Assembly (NCBI GenBank): GCA_035771175.1
Contig: JAYMFD010002303.1
Span: 31,962 to 95,961, forward strand
Direction: 5' to 3'
Source: Paratinospora sagittata
Lineage: Eukaryota > Streptophyta > Magnoliopsida > Ranunculales > Menispermaceae
Length of the DNA: 64,000 nt
In this document: positions 1 through 10,150 of the stretch, piece by piece
Layout: each line of letters opens with the position of its first letter
How positions within the stretch are numbered: position 1 is the stretch's first letter
Position numbers and translations under genes: made by a program
The notes under the pieces: model-generated
Told to the model about the DNA's origin: nothing
Seen by the model: the letters and a program-made list of their open reading frames with translations, nothing else
Databases searched by the model: none

Positions 1-180
1 GATATTGGGACTCGCTCAAAGAGTTGGTGGAGAAAGCAATCTGGTGGATTGGTCGCGATTGCCTCAAACAAATTTTCTAAATAAATTTAATTCATTTAAA
101 CCAAAATTTGAGATTTAGGGGTAAACAATTCATCGGGATATTGGAACGGAGGTCCATTTATTCTGGGGGGTTGCTAGAAG

Positions 181-359
181 GATATTGGGACTCGCTAAAA
201 GAGTAGGTGGAGAAAGCAATCTGGTGGATTGGTCGCGATTGCCTCAAACACATTTTCTAAGTTAATTTAGTTCATTTAAACCAAAATTTGAGATTTAGGG
301 GTCAAAACATTATCGGGATATTGGAACAAAGTTCCATCTATTCTGGGGGTAGCTTGAAA
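181..359 (+). repeat. Representative 179-bp monomer
   Basis: This copy serves as a reference unit. Counting bases gives 68 G+C of 179 (38%). The 40 bases at 251-290 are only 20% GC, against about 43% elsewhere, so the unit is bipartite. Internal palindromes are TCGCGA (NruI-type, 233-238) and TTTAAA (DraI-type, 275-280). A single TTTAGGG heptamer lies at 294-300 and a 6-bp dyad at 322-336. A run of five Gs follows near 354. The unit size is close to nucleosome plus linker length, as in many centromeric satellites; that functional reading is inference. Confidence 0.95.
322..336. other. Dyad element TGGAAC-AAA-GTTCCA (one example of many)
   Basis: The two 6-bp arms are perfect reverse complements around a 3-bp centre. 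The same arms occur at 500-514 with centre GGA, the commonest form. Other monomers carry the same arms with centre AGA or GAA. It could extrude a short hairpin or bind a dimeric protein; neither can be shown from sequence alone. Confidence 0.7.
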
Positions 360-537
360 GATATTGGGACTCTCTCAAGGAGTAGGCGGAAAAAGCAATC
401 CGGTGGATTGGTCGCAATTGCCTCAAACACTTTTTCTAAGTATATTTAGTTCATTTAAACCAAAATTTAGATTTAGGGGTCAAACATTCAATGGGATATT
501 GGAACGGAGTTCCATCTATTTCGGGGGTTCCTAGAAG

Positions 538-716
538 GATATTGGGACTCGCTCAAAGAGTTGGTGGAGAAAGCAATCCGGTGGATTGATCGCGATTGCC
601 TCAAACACATTTTCTAAATAAGTTTAATTCATTAAAACCAAGATTTTAGAGTTGGGGGTCAAAAGTTCACCGAGATATTGGTACGGAGTTTCATCTATTC
701 TGGTGGTTAATAGAAG
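538..716 (+). repeat. Diagnostic 'GTTAATAG' monomer subtype (first of 21)
   Basis: This monomer carries linked substitutions in its distal half: AGAGTTGGGGGTC, AAAAGTTCACCG, TTGGTACGGAGTTTCATC and GGTGGTTAATAGAAGG replace the canonical forms. The linked variants define a distinct subfamily and make it a useful HOR marker. The TGGTAC/GTTTCA change destroys the dyad found in canonical units. The subtype is frequent from 0.6 to 21.3 kb, nearly absent from 21.4 to 49 kb (one copy at 35.7 kb), and reappears at 49.3, 52.2, 54.2, 58.1 and 61.2 kb. Confidence 0.9.
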
Positions 717-3399
717 GATATTGGGACTCGCACAAAGACTTGGTGGAGAAAGCAATCCGGGGGATTGGTCGCGATTGCCTCAAACACTTTTCTTAAGTAT
801 AGTTAGTTCATTTAAACCAAAATTTAGATTTGGGGGTCAAAAATTCAACGGGATATTGGAACGGAGTTCCATCTATTTCGGGGGTTCCTAGAAGGATATT
901 GGGACTCGCTCAAAGAGTTGGTGGAGAAAGCAATCTGGTGGATTGGTCGTGATTGCCTCAAACAAATTTTCTAAATAAATTTAATTCATTTAAACCAAAA
1001 TTTGAGATTTAGGGGTAAACAATTCATCGGGATATTGGAACGGAGGTCCATTTATTCTGGGGGGTTGCTAGAAGGATATTGGGACTCGCTAAAAGAGTTG
1101 GTGGATAAAGCAATCCGGTGGATTGGTCGCGATTTCCTCTAACACATTTTCTAAGTTAATTTAGTTCATTTAAACCAAAATTTGAGATTTAGGGGTCAAA
1201 AATTCATCGGGATATTGGAACAAAGTTCCATCTATTCTGGGGGTTGCTTGAAAGATATTGGGACTCGCTCAAGGAGTAGGCGGAAAAAGCAATCCGGTGG
1301 ATTGGTCGCAATTGCCTAAAACACTTTTTCTAAGTATATTTAGTTCATTTAAACCCAAATTTTAGATTTGGGGGTCAAAAATTCATCGGGATATTGGAAC
1401 GGAGTTCCATCTATTCCGGGGGTTCCTAGAAGGATATTAGGACTCGCTCAAAGAGTTGGTGGAGAAAGTAATATGGTGGATTGGTCGCGATTGCCTCAAA
1501 CACATTTCCTAAGTAAATTTAGTTCATTTAAACCAAAATTTGAGATTTAGGGGTCAAAAATTCTTCGGGATATTGGAACGGAGTTCCATCTATTCTGGGG
1601 GTTGCTAGAAGGATATTAGGACTCACTCAAAGAGTTGGTGGAGAAAGCCATCTGGTGGATTGGTAGCGATTGCCTCAAACACATTTTCTAAGTAAATTTA
1701 GTTCATTTAAACCAAAATTTGAGATTTAGGGGTCAAAAATTCATCGGGATATTGGAACGGAGTTCCATCTATTCTGAGGGGTTGCTAAAAGGATATTGGG
1801 ACTCGCTCAAAGAGTAGGTGGAGAAAGCAATACGGTGGATTGGCCGCGATTGCCTCAAACACATTTTCTAAGTAAATTTAGTTCATTTAAACCAAAATTT
1901 GAGATTTAATGGTCAAAAATTCATCGGGATATTGAAACGGTGTTCCATCTATTCTGGGGGTTGCTTGAAGGATATTGGGACTTGCTCAAGGAGTTGGTAG
2001 AAAAATCTATCCGGTGGATTGGTCGCGATTGCCTCAAACACTTTTTCTAAGTAAATTTAATTCATTTAAACCAAAATTTAGAGTTGGGGGTCAAAAATTC
2101 AACGGGATATTGGAACGGAGTTCCATCTATTCCGGGGGTTCCTAGAAGGATATTGGGACTCGCTCAAAGAGTTGGTGGAGAAAGCAATCTGGTGGATTGG
2201 TCGCGATTGCCTCAAACAAATTTTCTAAGTAAATTTTATTCATTTAAACCAAAATTTGAGATTTAGGGGTCAAAAATTCATCGGGATATTGGAACGGAGT
2301 TCCATTTATTCTGGGGGGTTGCTAGAAGGATATTGGGACTCGCTAAAAGAGTAGGTGGAGAAAGCAATCCGGTGGATTGGTCGCGATTGCCTCAAACCCA
2401 TTTTCTAAGTAAATTTAGTTCATTTAAACCAAAATTTGAGATTTATGGGTCAAAAATTCATCGGGATATTGGAACGGAGTTCCATCTATTTTGGGGGTTG
2501 CTTGAAGGATATTGGTACTCGCTCAAGGAATAGGCGGAAAAAGCAATCCGGTGGATTGGTCGCGATTGCCTAAAACACTTTTTCTAAGTAAATTTAATTC
2601 ATTTAAACCAAAATTTAGATTTGGGGGTAAAAAATTTCCTGGGATATTGGAACGGAGTTCCATCTATTATGGGGGTTCCTAGAAGGATATTGGGACTCGC
2701 TTAAAGAGTAGGTGGAGAAAGCAATCAGGTGGATTGGTCGCGATTGCCTCAAACACATTTTCTAAGTAAATTTAGTTCATTTAAACCAAAATTTGAGATT
2801 TAGGGGTCAAAAATTCATCGGGAAACTGGAACGGACTTCCATCTATTCCGGGGGTTCCTAGAAGGATATTGGGACTCGCTTAAGAAGTTGGTGGAAAAAG
2901 CAACCCGGTGGATTGGTTGCGATTGCCTCAAACACATTTTCTAAGTAAATTTAGTTCATTTAAACCAAAATTTGAGATTTAGGGGTCAAAAATTCATCGG
3001 GATATTGAACGGAGTTCCATCTATTCCGGGGGTTCCTAGAAGGATATTGGGACTCGCTTAAGAAGTTGGTGGAAAAAGCAATCCGGTGGATTGGTCGGGA
3101 TTGCCTCAAACACATTTTCTAAATAAGTTTAATTCATTAAAACCAAGATTTTAGAGTTGGGGGTCAAAAGTTCACCGGGATATTGGTACGGAGTTTCATC
3201 TATTCTGGTGGTTAATAGAAGGATATTGGGACTCGCACAAAGACTTGGTGGAGAAAGCAATCTGGGGGATTGGTCGCGATTGCCTCAAACACTTTTTCTA
3301 AGTATAGTTAGTTCATTTAAACCAAAATTTAGATTTAGGGGTCAAAAATTCAACGGGATATTGGAACGGAGTTCCATCTATTTCGGGGGTTCCTATAAG

Positions 3400-6300
3400 G
3401 ATATTGGGACTCGCTCAAAGAGTTGGTGGAGAAAGCAATCTGGTGGATTGGTCGCGATTGCCTCAAACAAATTTTCTAAATAAATTTAATTCATTTAAAC
3501 CAAAATTTGAGATTTAGGGGTAAACAATTCATCGGGATATTGGAACGGAGGTCCATTTATTCTGGGGGGTTGCTAGAAGGATATTGGGACTCGCTAAAAG
3601 AGTAGGTGGAGAAAGCAATCCGGTGGATTGGTCGCGATTGCCTCAAACACATTTTCTAAGTTAATTTAGTTCATTTAAACCAAAATTTGAGATTTAGGGG
3701 TCAAAACATTATCGGGATATTGGAACAGAGTTCCATCTATTCTGGGGGTAGCTTGAAAGATATTGGGACTCGCTCAAGGAGTAGGCGGAAAAAGTAATCC
3801 GGTGGATTGGTCGCAATTGCCTCAAACACTTTTTCTACGTATATTTAGTTCATTTAAACCAAAATTTAGATTTAGGGGTCAAACATTCAATGGGATATTG
3901 GAACGGAGTTCCATCTATTTCGGGGGTTCCTAGAAGGATATTGGGACTCGCTCAAAGAGTTGGTGGAGAAAGCAATCCGGTGGATTGATCGCGATTGCCT
4001 CAAACACATTTTCTAAATAAGTTTAATTCATTAAAACCAAGATTTTAGAGTTGGGGGTCAAAAGTTCACCGAGATATTGGTACGGAGTTTCATCTATTCT
4101 GGTGGTTAATAGAAGGATATTGGGACTCGCACAAAGACTTGGTGGAGAAAGCAATCCGGGGGATTGGTCGCGATTGCCTCAAACACTTTTCTTAAGTATA
4201 GTTAGTTCATTTAAACCAAAATTTAGATTTGGGGGTCAAAAATTCAACGGGATATTGGAACGGAGTTCCATCTATTTCGGGGGTTCCTAGAAGGATATTG
4301 GGACTCGCTCAAGGAGTTGGTGGAGAAAGCAATCTGGTGGATTGGTCGCGATTGCCTCAAACAAATTTTCTAAATAAATTTAATTCATTTAAACCAAAAT
4401 TTGAGATTTAGGGGTAAACAATTCATCGGGATATTGGAACGGAGGTCCATTTATTCTGGGGGGTTGCTAGAAGGATATTGGGACTCGCTAAAAGAGTTGG
4501 TGGATAAAGCAATCCGGTGGATTGGTCGCGATTTCCTCTAACACATTTTCTAAGTTAATTTAGTTCATTTAAACCAAAATTTGAGATTTAGGGGTCAAAA
4601 ATTCATCGGGATATTGGAACAAAGTTCCATCTATTCTGGGGGTTGCTTGAAAGATATTGGGACTCGCTCAAGGAGTAGGCGGAAAAAGCAATCCGGTGGA
4701 TTGGTCGCAATTGCCTCAAACACTTTTTATAAGTATGTTTAGTTCATTTAAACCAAAATTTAGATTTGGGGGTCAAAAATTCAACGGGATATTGGAACGG
4801 AGTTCCATCTAATTCGGGGGTTCCTAGAAGGATATTGGGACTCGCTCAAAGAGTTGGTGGAGAAAGCAATCTGGTGGATTGGTCGCGATTGCCTCAAACA
4901 AATTTTCTAAATAAATTTAATTCATTTAAACCAAAATTTGAGATTTAGGGGTCAAAAATTCATCGGGATATTGGAACGGAGTTCCATCTATTCCAGGGGT
5001 TCCTAGAAGGATATTGGGACTCGCTCAAAGTGTTGGTGGAGAAAGCAATCTGGTGGATTGGTCGCGATTGCCTCAAACAAATTTTTTAAATAAATTTAAT
5101 TCATTTAAACCAAAATTTGAGATTTAAGGGTAAACAATTCATCGGGATATTGGAACGGAGGTCCATTTATTCTGGGGGTTGCTAGAAGGATATTGGGACT
5201 CGCTAAAAGAGTAGGTGGAGAAAGCAATCCGGTGGATTGGTCGCGATTGCCTCAAACACATTTTCTAAGTTAATTTAGTTCATTTAAACCAAAATTTGAG
5301 ATTTAGGGGTCAAAAATTTATCGGGATATTGGAACAAAGTTCCATCTATTCTGGGGGTTGCTTGAAAGATATTGGGACTCGCTCAAGGAGTAGGCGGAAA
5401 AAGCAATCCGGTGGATTGGTCGCAATTGCCTCAAACACTTTTTCTAAGTATATTTAGTTCATTTAAACCCAAATTTTAGATTTGGGGGTCAAAAATTCAT
5501 CGGGATATTGGAACGGAGTTCCATCTATTCCGGGGGTTCCTAGAAGGATATTAGGACTCGCTCAAAGAGTTGGTGGAGAAAGTAATATGGTGGATTGGTC
5601 GCGATTGCCTCAAACACATTTCCTAAGTAAATTTAGTTCATTTAAACCAAAATTTGAGATTTAGGGGTCAAAAATTCTTCGGGATATTGGAACGGAGTTC
5701 CATCTATTCTGGGGGTTGCTAGAAGGATATTAGGACTCACTCAAAGAGTTGGTGGAGAAAGCCATCTGGTGGATTGGTAGCGATTGCCTCAAACACATAT
5801 TCTAAGTAAATTTAGTTCATTTAAACCAAAATTTGAGATTTAGGGGTCAAAAATTCATCGGGATATTGGAACGGAGTTCCATCTATTCTGAGGGGTTGCT
5901 AAAAGGATATTGGGACTCGCTCAAAGAGTAGGTGGAGAAAGCAATACGGTGGATTGGTCGCGATTGCCTCAAACACATTTTCTAAGTAAATTTAGTTCAT
6001 TTAAACCAAAATTTGAGATTAAATGGTCAAAAATTCATCGGGATATTGAAACGGTGTTCCATCTATTCTGGGGGTTGCTTGAAGGATATTGGGACTTGCT
6101 CAAGGAGTTGGTAGAAAAATCTATCCGGTGGATTGGTCGCGATTGCCTCAAACACTTTTTCTAAGTAAATTTAATTCATTTAAACCAAAATTTAGAGTTG
6201 GGGGTCAAAAATTCAACGGGATATTGGAACGGAGTTCCATTTATTCTGGGGGGTTGCTAGAAGGATATTGGGACTCGCTAAAAGAGTAGGTGGAGAAAGC

Positions 6301-7334
6301 AATCCGGTGGATTGGTCGCGATTGCCTCAAACCCATTTTCTAAGTAAATTTAGTTCATTTAAACCAAAATTTGAGATTTATGGGTCAAAAATTCATCGGG
6401 ATATTGGAACGGAGTTCCATCTATTTTGGGGGTTGCTTGAAGGATATTGGTACTCGCTCAAGGAATAGGCGGAAAAAGCAATCCGGTGGATTGGTCGCGA
6501 TTGCCTAAAACCCTTTTTCTAAGTAAATTTAATTCATTTAAACCAAAATTTAGATTTGGGGGTAAAAAATTCCCTGGGATATTGGAACGGAGTTCCATCT
6601 ATTATGGGGGTTCCTAGAAGGATATTGGGACTCGCTTAAAGAGTAGGTGGAGAAAGCAATCAGGTGGATTGGTCGCGATTTCCTCAAACACATTTTCTAA
6701 GTAAATTTAGTTCATTTAAACCAAAATTTGAGATTTAGGGGTCAAAAATTCATCGGGAAACTGGAACGGACTTCCATCTATTCCGGGGGTTCCTAGAAGG
6801 ATATTGGGACTCGCTTAAGAAGTTGGTGGAAAAAGCAACCCGGTGGATTGGTTGCGATTGCCTCAAACACATTTTCTAAGTAAATTTAGTTCATTTAAAC
6901 CAAAATTTGAGATTTAGGGGTCAAAAATTCATCGGGATATTGAACGGAGTTCCATCTATTCCGGGGGTTCCTAGAAGGATATTGGGACTCGCTTAAGAAG
7001 TTGGTGGAAAAAGCAATCCGGTGGATTGGTCGGGATTGCCTCAAACACATTTTCTAAATAAGTTTAATTCATTAAAACCAAGATTTTAGAGTTGGGGGTC
7101 AAAAGTTCACCGGGATATTGGTACGGAGTTTCATCTATTCTGGTGGTTAATAGAAGGATATTGGGACTCGCACAAAGACTTGGTGGAGAAAGCAATCCGG
7201 GGGATTGGTCGCGATTGCCTCAAACACTTTTTCTAAGTATAGTTAGTTCATTTAAACCAAAATTTAGATTTGGGGGTCAAAAATTCAACGGGATATTGGA
7301 ACGGAGTTCCATCTATTTCGGGGGTTCCTAGAAG
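3400..7334 (+). repeat. HOR superunit copy 2 (22 monomers)
   Basis: This is the second copy of the 1-3399 superunit. It holds four extra monomers at about 4700-5400 and lacks one monomer near 6200 relative to copy 1. The junction near 6190-6270 joins the AGAGTTGGGGGTC half of a monomer to a GGGGGGTTGCTAGAAG end, as expected for deletion by unequal exchange inside aligned monomers. The end at 7334 leads directly into another pentamer identical in layout to 3400-4293. Confidence 0.85.
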
Positions 7335-8228
7335 GATATTGGGACTCGCTCAAAGAGTTGGTGGAGAAAGCAATCTGGTGGATTGGTCGCGATTGCCTCA
7401 AACAAATTTTCTAAATAAATTTAATTCATTTAAACCAAAATTTGAGATTTAGGGGTAAACAATTCATCGGGATATTGGAACGGAGGTCCATTTATTCTGG
7501 GGGGTTGCTAGAAGGATATTGGGACTCGCTAAAAGAGTAGGTGGAGAAAGCAATCCGGTGGATTGGTCGCGATTGCCTCAAACACATTTTCTAAGTTAAT
7601 TTAGTTCATTTAAACCAAAATTTGAGATTTAGGGGTCAAAACATTATCGGGATATTGGAACAAAGTTCCATCTATTCTGGGGGTAGCTTGAAAGATATTG
7701 GGACTCGCTCAAGGAGTAGCCGGAAAAAGCAATCTGGTGGATTGGTCGCAATTGCCTCAAACACTTTTTCTAAGTATATTTAGTTCATTTAAACCAAAAT
7801 TTAGATTTAGGGGTCAAACATTCAACGGGATATTGGAACGGAGTTCCATCTATTTCGGGGGTTCCTAGAAGGATATTGGGACTCGCTCAAAGAGTTGGTG
7901 GAGAAAGCAATCCGGTGGATTGATCGCGATTGCCTCAAACACATTTTCTAAATAAGTTTAATTCATTAAAACCAAGATTTTAGAGTTGGGGGTCAAAAGT
8001 TCACCGGGATATTGGTACGGAGTTTCATCTATTCTGGTGGTTAATAGAAGGATATTGGGACTCGCACAAAGACTTGGTGGAGAAAGCAATCCGGGGGATT
8101 GGTCGCGATTGCCTCAAACACTTTTCTTAAGTATAGTTAGTTCATTTAAACCAAAATTTAGATTTGGGGGTCAAAAATTCAACGGGATATTGGAACGGAG
8201 TTCCATCTATTTCGGGGGTTCCTAGAAG
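7335..8228 (+). repeat. 894-bp pentamer, third copy
   Basis: It aligns monomer by monomer with 1-894 and 3400-4293. The GTTAATAG subtype falls at the same internal offset (start codon-like TTG at 652, 4051 and 7986, each 651 bases into the unit). After five monomers the sequence returns to the pentamer's first monomer at 8229 instead of continuing into the longer superunit, so this copy is the collapsed form of the 19-22-mer. Confidence 0.88.
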
Positions 8229-10150
8229 GATATTGGGACTCGCTCAAAGAGTTGGTGGAGAAAGCAATCTGGTGGATTGGTCGCGATTGCCTCAAACAAA
8301 TTTTCTAAATAAATTTAATTCATTTAAACCAAAATTTGAGATTTAGGGGTAAACAATTCATCGGGATATTGGAACGGAGGTCCATTTATTCTGGGGGGTT
8401 GCTAGAAGGATATTGGGACTCGCTAAAAGAGTAGGTGGAGAAAGCAATCCGGTGGATTGGTCGCGATTGCCTCAAACACATTTTCTAAGTTAATTTAGTT
8501 CATTTAAACCAAAATTTGAGATTTAGGGGTCAAAACATTATCGGGATATTGGAACAAAGTTCCATCTATTCTGGGGGTAGCTTGAAAGATATTGGGACTC
8601 GCTCAAGGAGTAGGCGGAAAAAGCAATCCGGTGGATTGGTCGCAATTGCCTCAAACACTTTTTCTAAGTATATTTAGTTCATTTAAACCAAAATTTAGAT
8701 TTAGGGGTCAAACATTCAACGGGATATTGGAACGGAGTTCCATCTATTTCGGGGTTTCCTAGAAGGATATTGGGACTCGCTCAAAGAGTTGGTGGAGAAA
8801 GCAATCTGGTGGATTGATCGCGATTGCCTCAAACAAATTTTCTAAATAAATTTAATTCATTTAAACCAAAATTTGAGATTTAGGGGTAAACAATTCATCG
8901 GGATATTGGAACGGAGGTCCATTTATTCTGGGGGGTTGCTAGAAGGATATTAGGACTCGCAAAAAGAGTAGGTGGAGAAAGCAATCCGGTGGATTGGTCG
9001 CGATTGCCTCAAACACATTTTCTAAGTTAATTTAGTTCATTTAAAGCAAAATTTGAGATTTAGGGGTCAAAAATTTATCGGGATATTGGAACAAAGTTCC
9101 ATCTATTCTGGGGGTTGCTTGAAAGATATTGGGACTCGCTCAAGGAGTAGGCGGAAAAAGCAATCCGGTGGATTGGTCGCAATTGCCTCAAACACTTTTT
9201 CTAAGTATATTTAGTTCATTTAAACCAAAATTTAGATTTAGGGGTCAAACATTCAACGGGATATTGGAACGGAGTTCCATCTATTTCGGGGGTTCCTAGA
9301 AGGATATTGGGACTCGCTCAAAGAGTTGGTGGAGAAAGCAATCTGGTGGATTGATCGCGATTGCCTCAAAAAAATTTTCTAAATAAATTTAATTCATTTA
9401 AACCAAATTTTGAGATTTAGGGGTAAACAATTCATCGGGATATTGGAACGGAGGTCCATTTATTCTGGGGGGTTGCTAGAAGGATATTAGGACTCGCTAA
9501 AAGAGTAGGTGGAGAAAGCAATCCGGTGGATTGGTCGCGATTGCCTCAAACACATTTTCTAAGTTAATTTAGTTCATTTAAAGCAAAATTTGAGATTTAG
9601 GGGTCAAAAATTTATCGGGATATTGGAACAAAGTTCCATCTATTCTGGGGGTTGCTTGAAAGATATTGGGACTCGCTCAAGGAGTAGGCGGAAAAAGCAA
9701 TCCGGTGGATTGGTCGCAATTGCCTCAAACACTTTTTCTAATTATATTTAGTTCATTTAAACCAAAATTTAGATTTGGGGGTCAAAAATTCAACGGGATA
9801 TTGGAACGGAGTTCCATCTATTTCGGGGGTTCCTAGAAGGATATTGGGACTCGCTCAAAGAGTTGGTGGAGAAAGCAATCTGGTGGATTGGTAGCGATTG
9901 CCTCAAACAAATTTTCTAAATAAATTTAATTCTTTTAAACCAAAATTTGAGATTTAGGGGTAAACAATTCATCGGGACATTGGAACGGAGGTCCATTTAT
10001 TCTTGGGGGTTGCTAGAAGGATATTGGGACTCGCTAAAAGAGTAGGTGGAGAAAGCAATCCGGTGGATTGGTCGCGATTGCCTCAAACACATTTTCTAAG
10101 TTAATTTAGTTCATTTAAACCAAAATTTGAGATTTAGGGGTCAAACATTC
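8229..10150 (+). repeat. 537-bp trimer HOR tract, 3 copies plus partial
   Basis: Trimers start at 8229, 8766, 9303 and 9840, exactly 537 bp apart. Their monomers are 180, 179 and 178 bp. The first has TAAACAATTCATC, GGAGGTCC and six Gs. The second has CGCTAAAAGAGTAGG and AAGTTAATTT. The third has CAAGGAGTAGGCGG and GGTCGCAATTGCC. The trimer is the first three monomers of the neighbouring pentamer amplified alone. The fourth copy loses the pattern after about 10150, where a GATATTAGG / CAATATGG monomer appears. Confidence 0.87.

Larger units (their letters stand above)
1..3399 (+). repeat. HOR superunit copy 1 (19 monomers)
   Basis: The first five monomers (1-894: 180, 179, 178, 179, 178 bp) form a pentamer, and its first monomer recurs at 895 with one change (GGTCGTGATT). 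Positions 1 to about 1200 match 3400 to about 4600 (offset 3399), 1368-1550 matches 5482-5664 (offset 4114), and 2333-3399 matches 6268-7334 (offset 3935). The changing offsets show that whole monomers (four, then one) were gained or lost between the copies. A monomer with a missing G in the GATATTGAACGG motif (near 3001) recurs at about 6936. Confidence 0.85.

Noticed and set aside
185..206. Hairpin ACTC...GAGT in the CTCGCTCAAAGAG region
   Set aside because: The arms are only 4 bp and the GAGT/GGAG variants disrupt them often, so I cannot separate it from chance.
294..300. Interstitial telomere array
   Set aside because: TTTAGGG appears once per monomer and never in tandem.
310..336. CENP-B box-like site in CGGGATATTGGAACGGAG
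   Set aside because: The part TTGGAA-CGG resembles the box, but the spacing is one base short and the essential upstream TTCG is missing. No monomer I checked had the full core.
652..891. Short + strand open frames of 60-110 codons recurring through the whole window (for example 652-891, 12810-13142, 52247-52549)
   Set aside because: They are repeat shadows. The monomer length (mostly 179 = 3x59+2) shifts the frame at each copy, so the same DNA is read in different frames in neighbouring units and single-base indels end them. Many begin at TTG within the repeat. No domain, codon bias or gene context supports coding.
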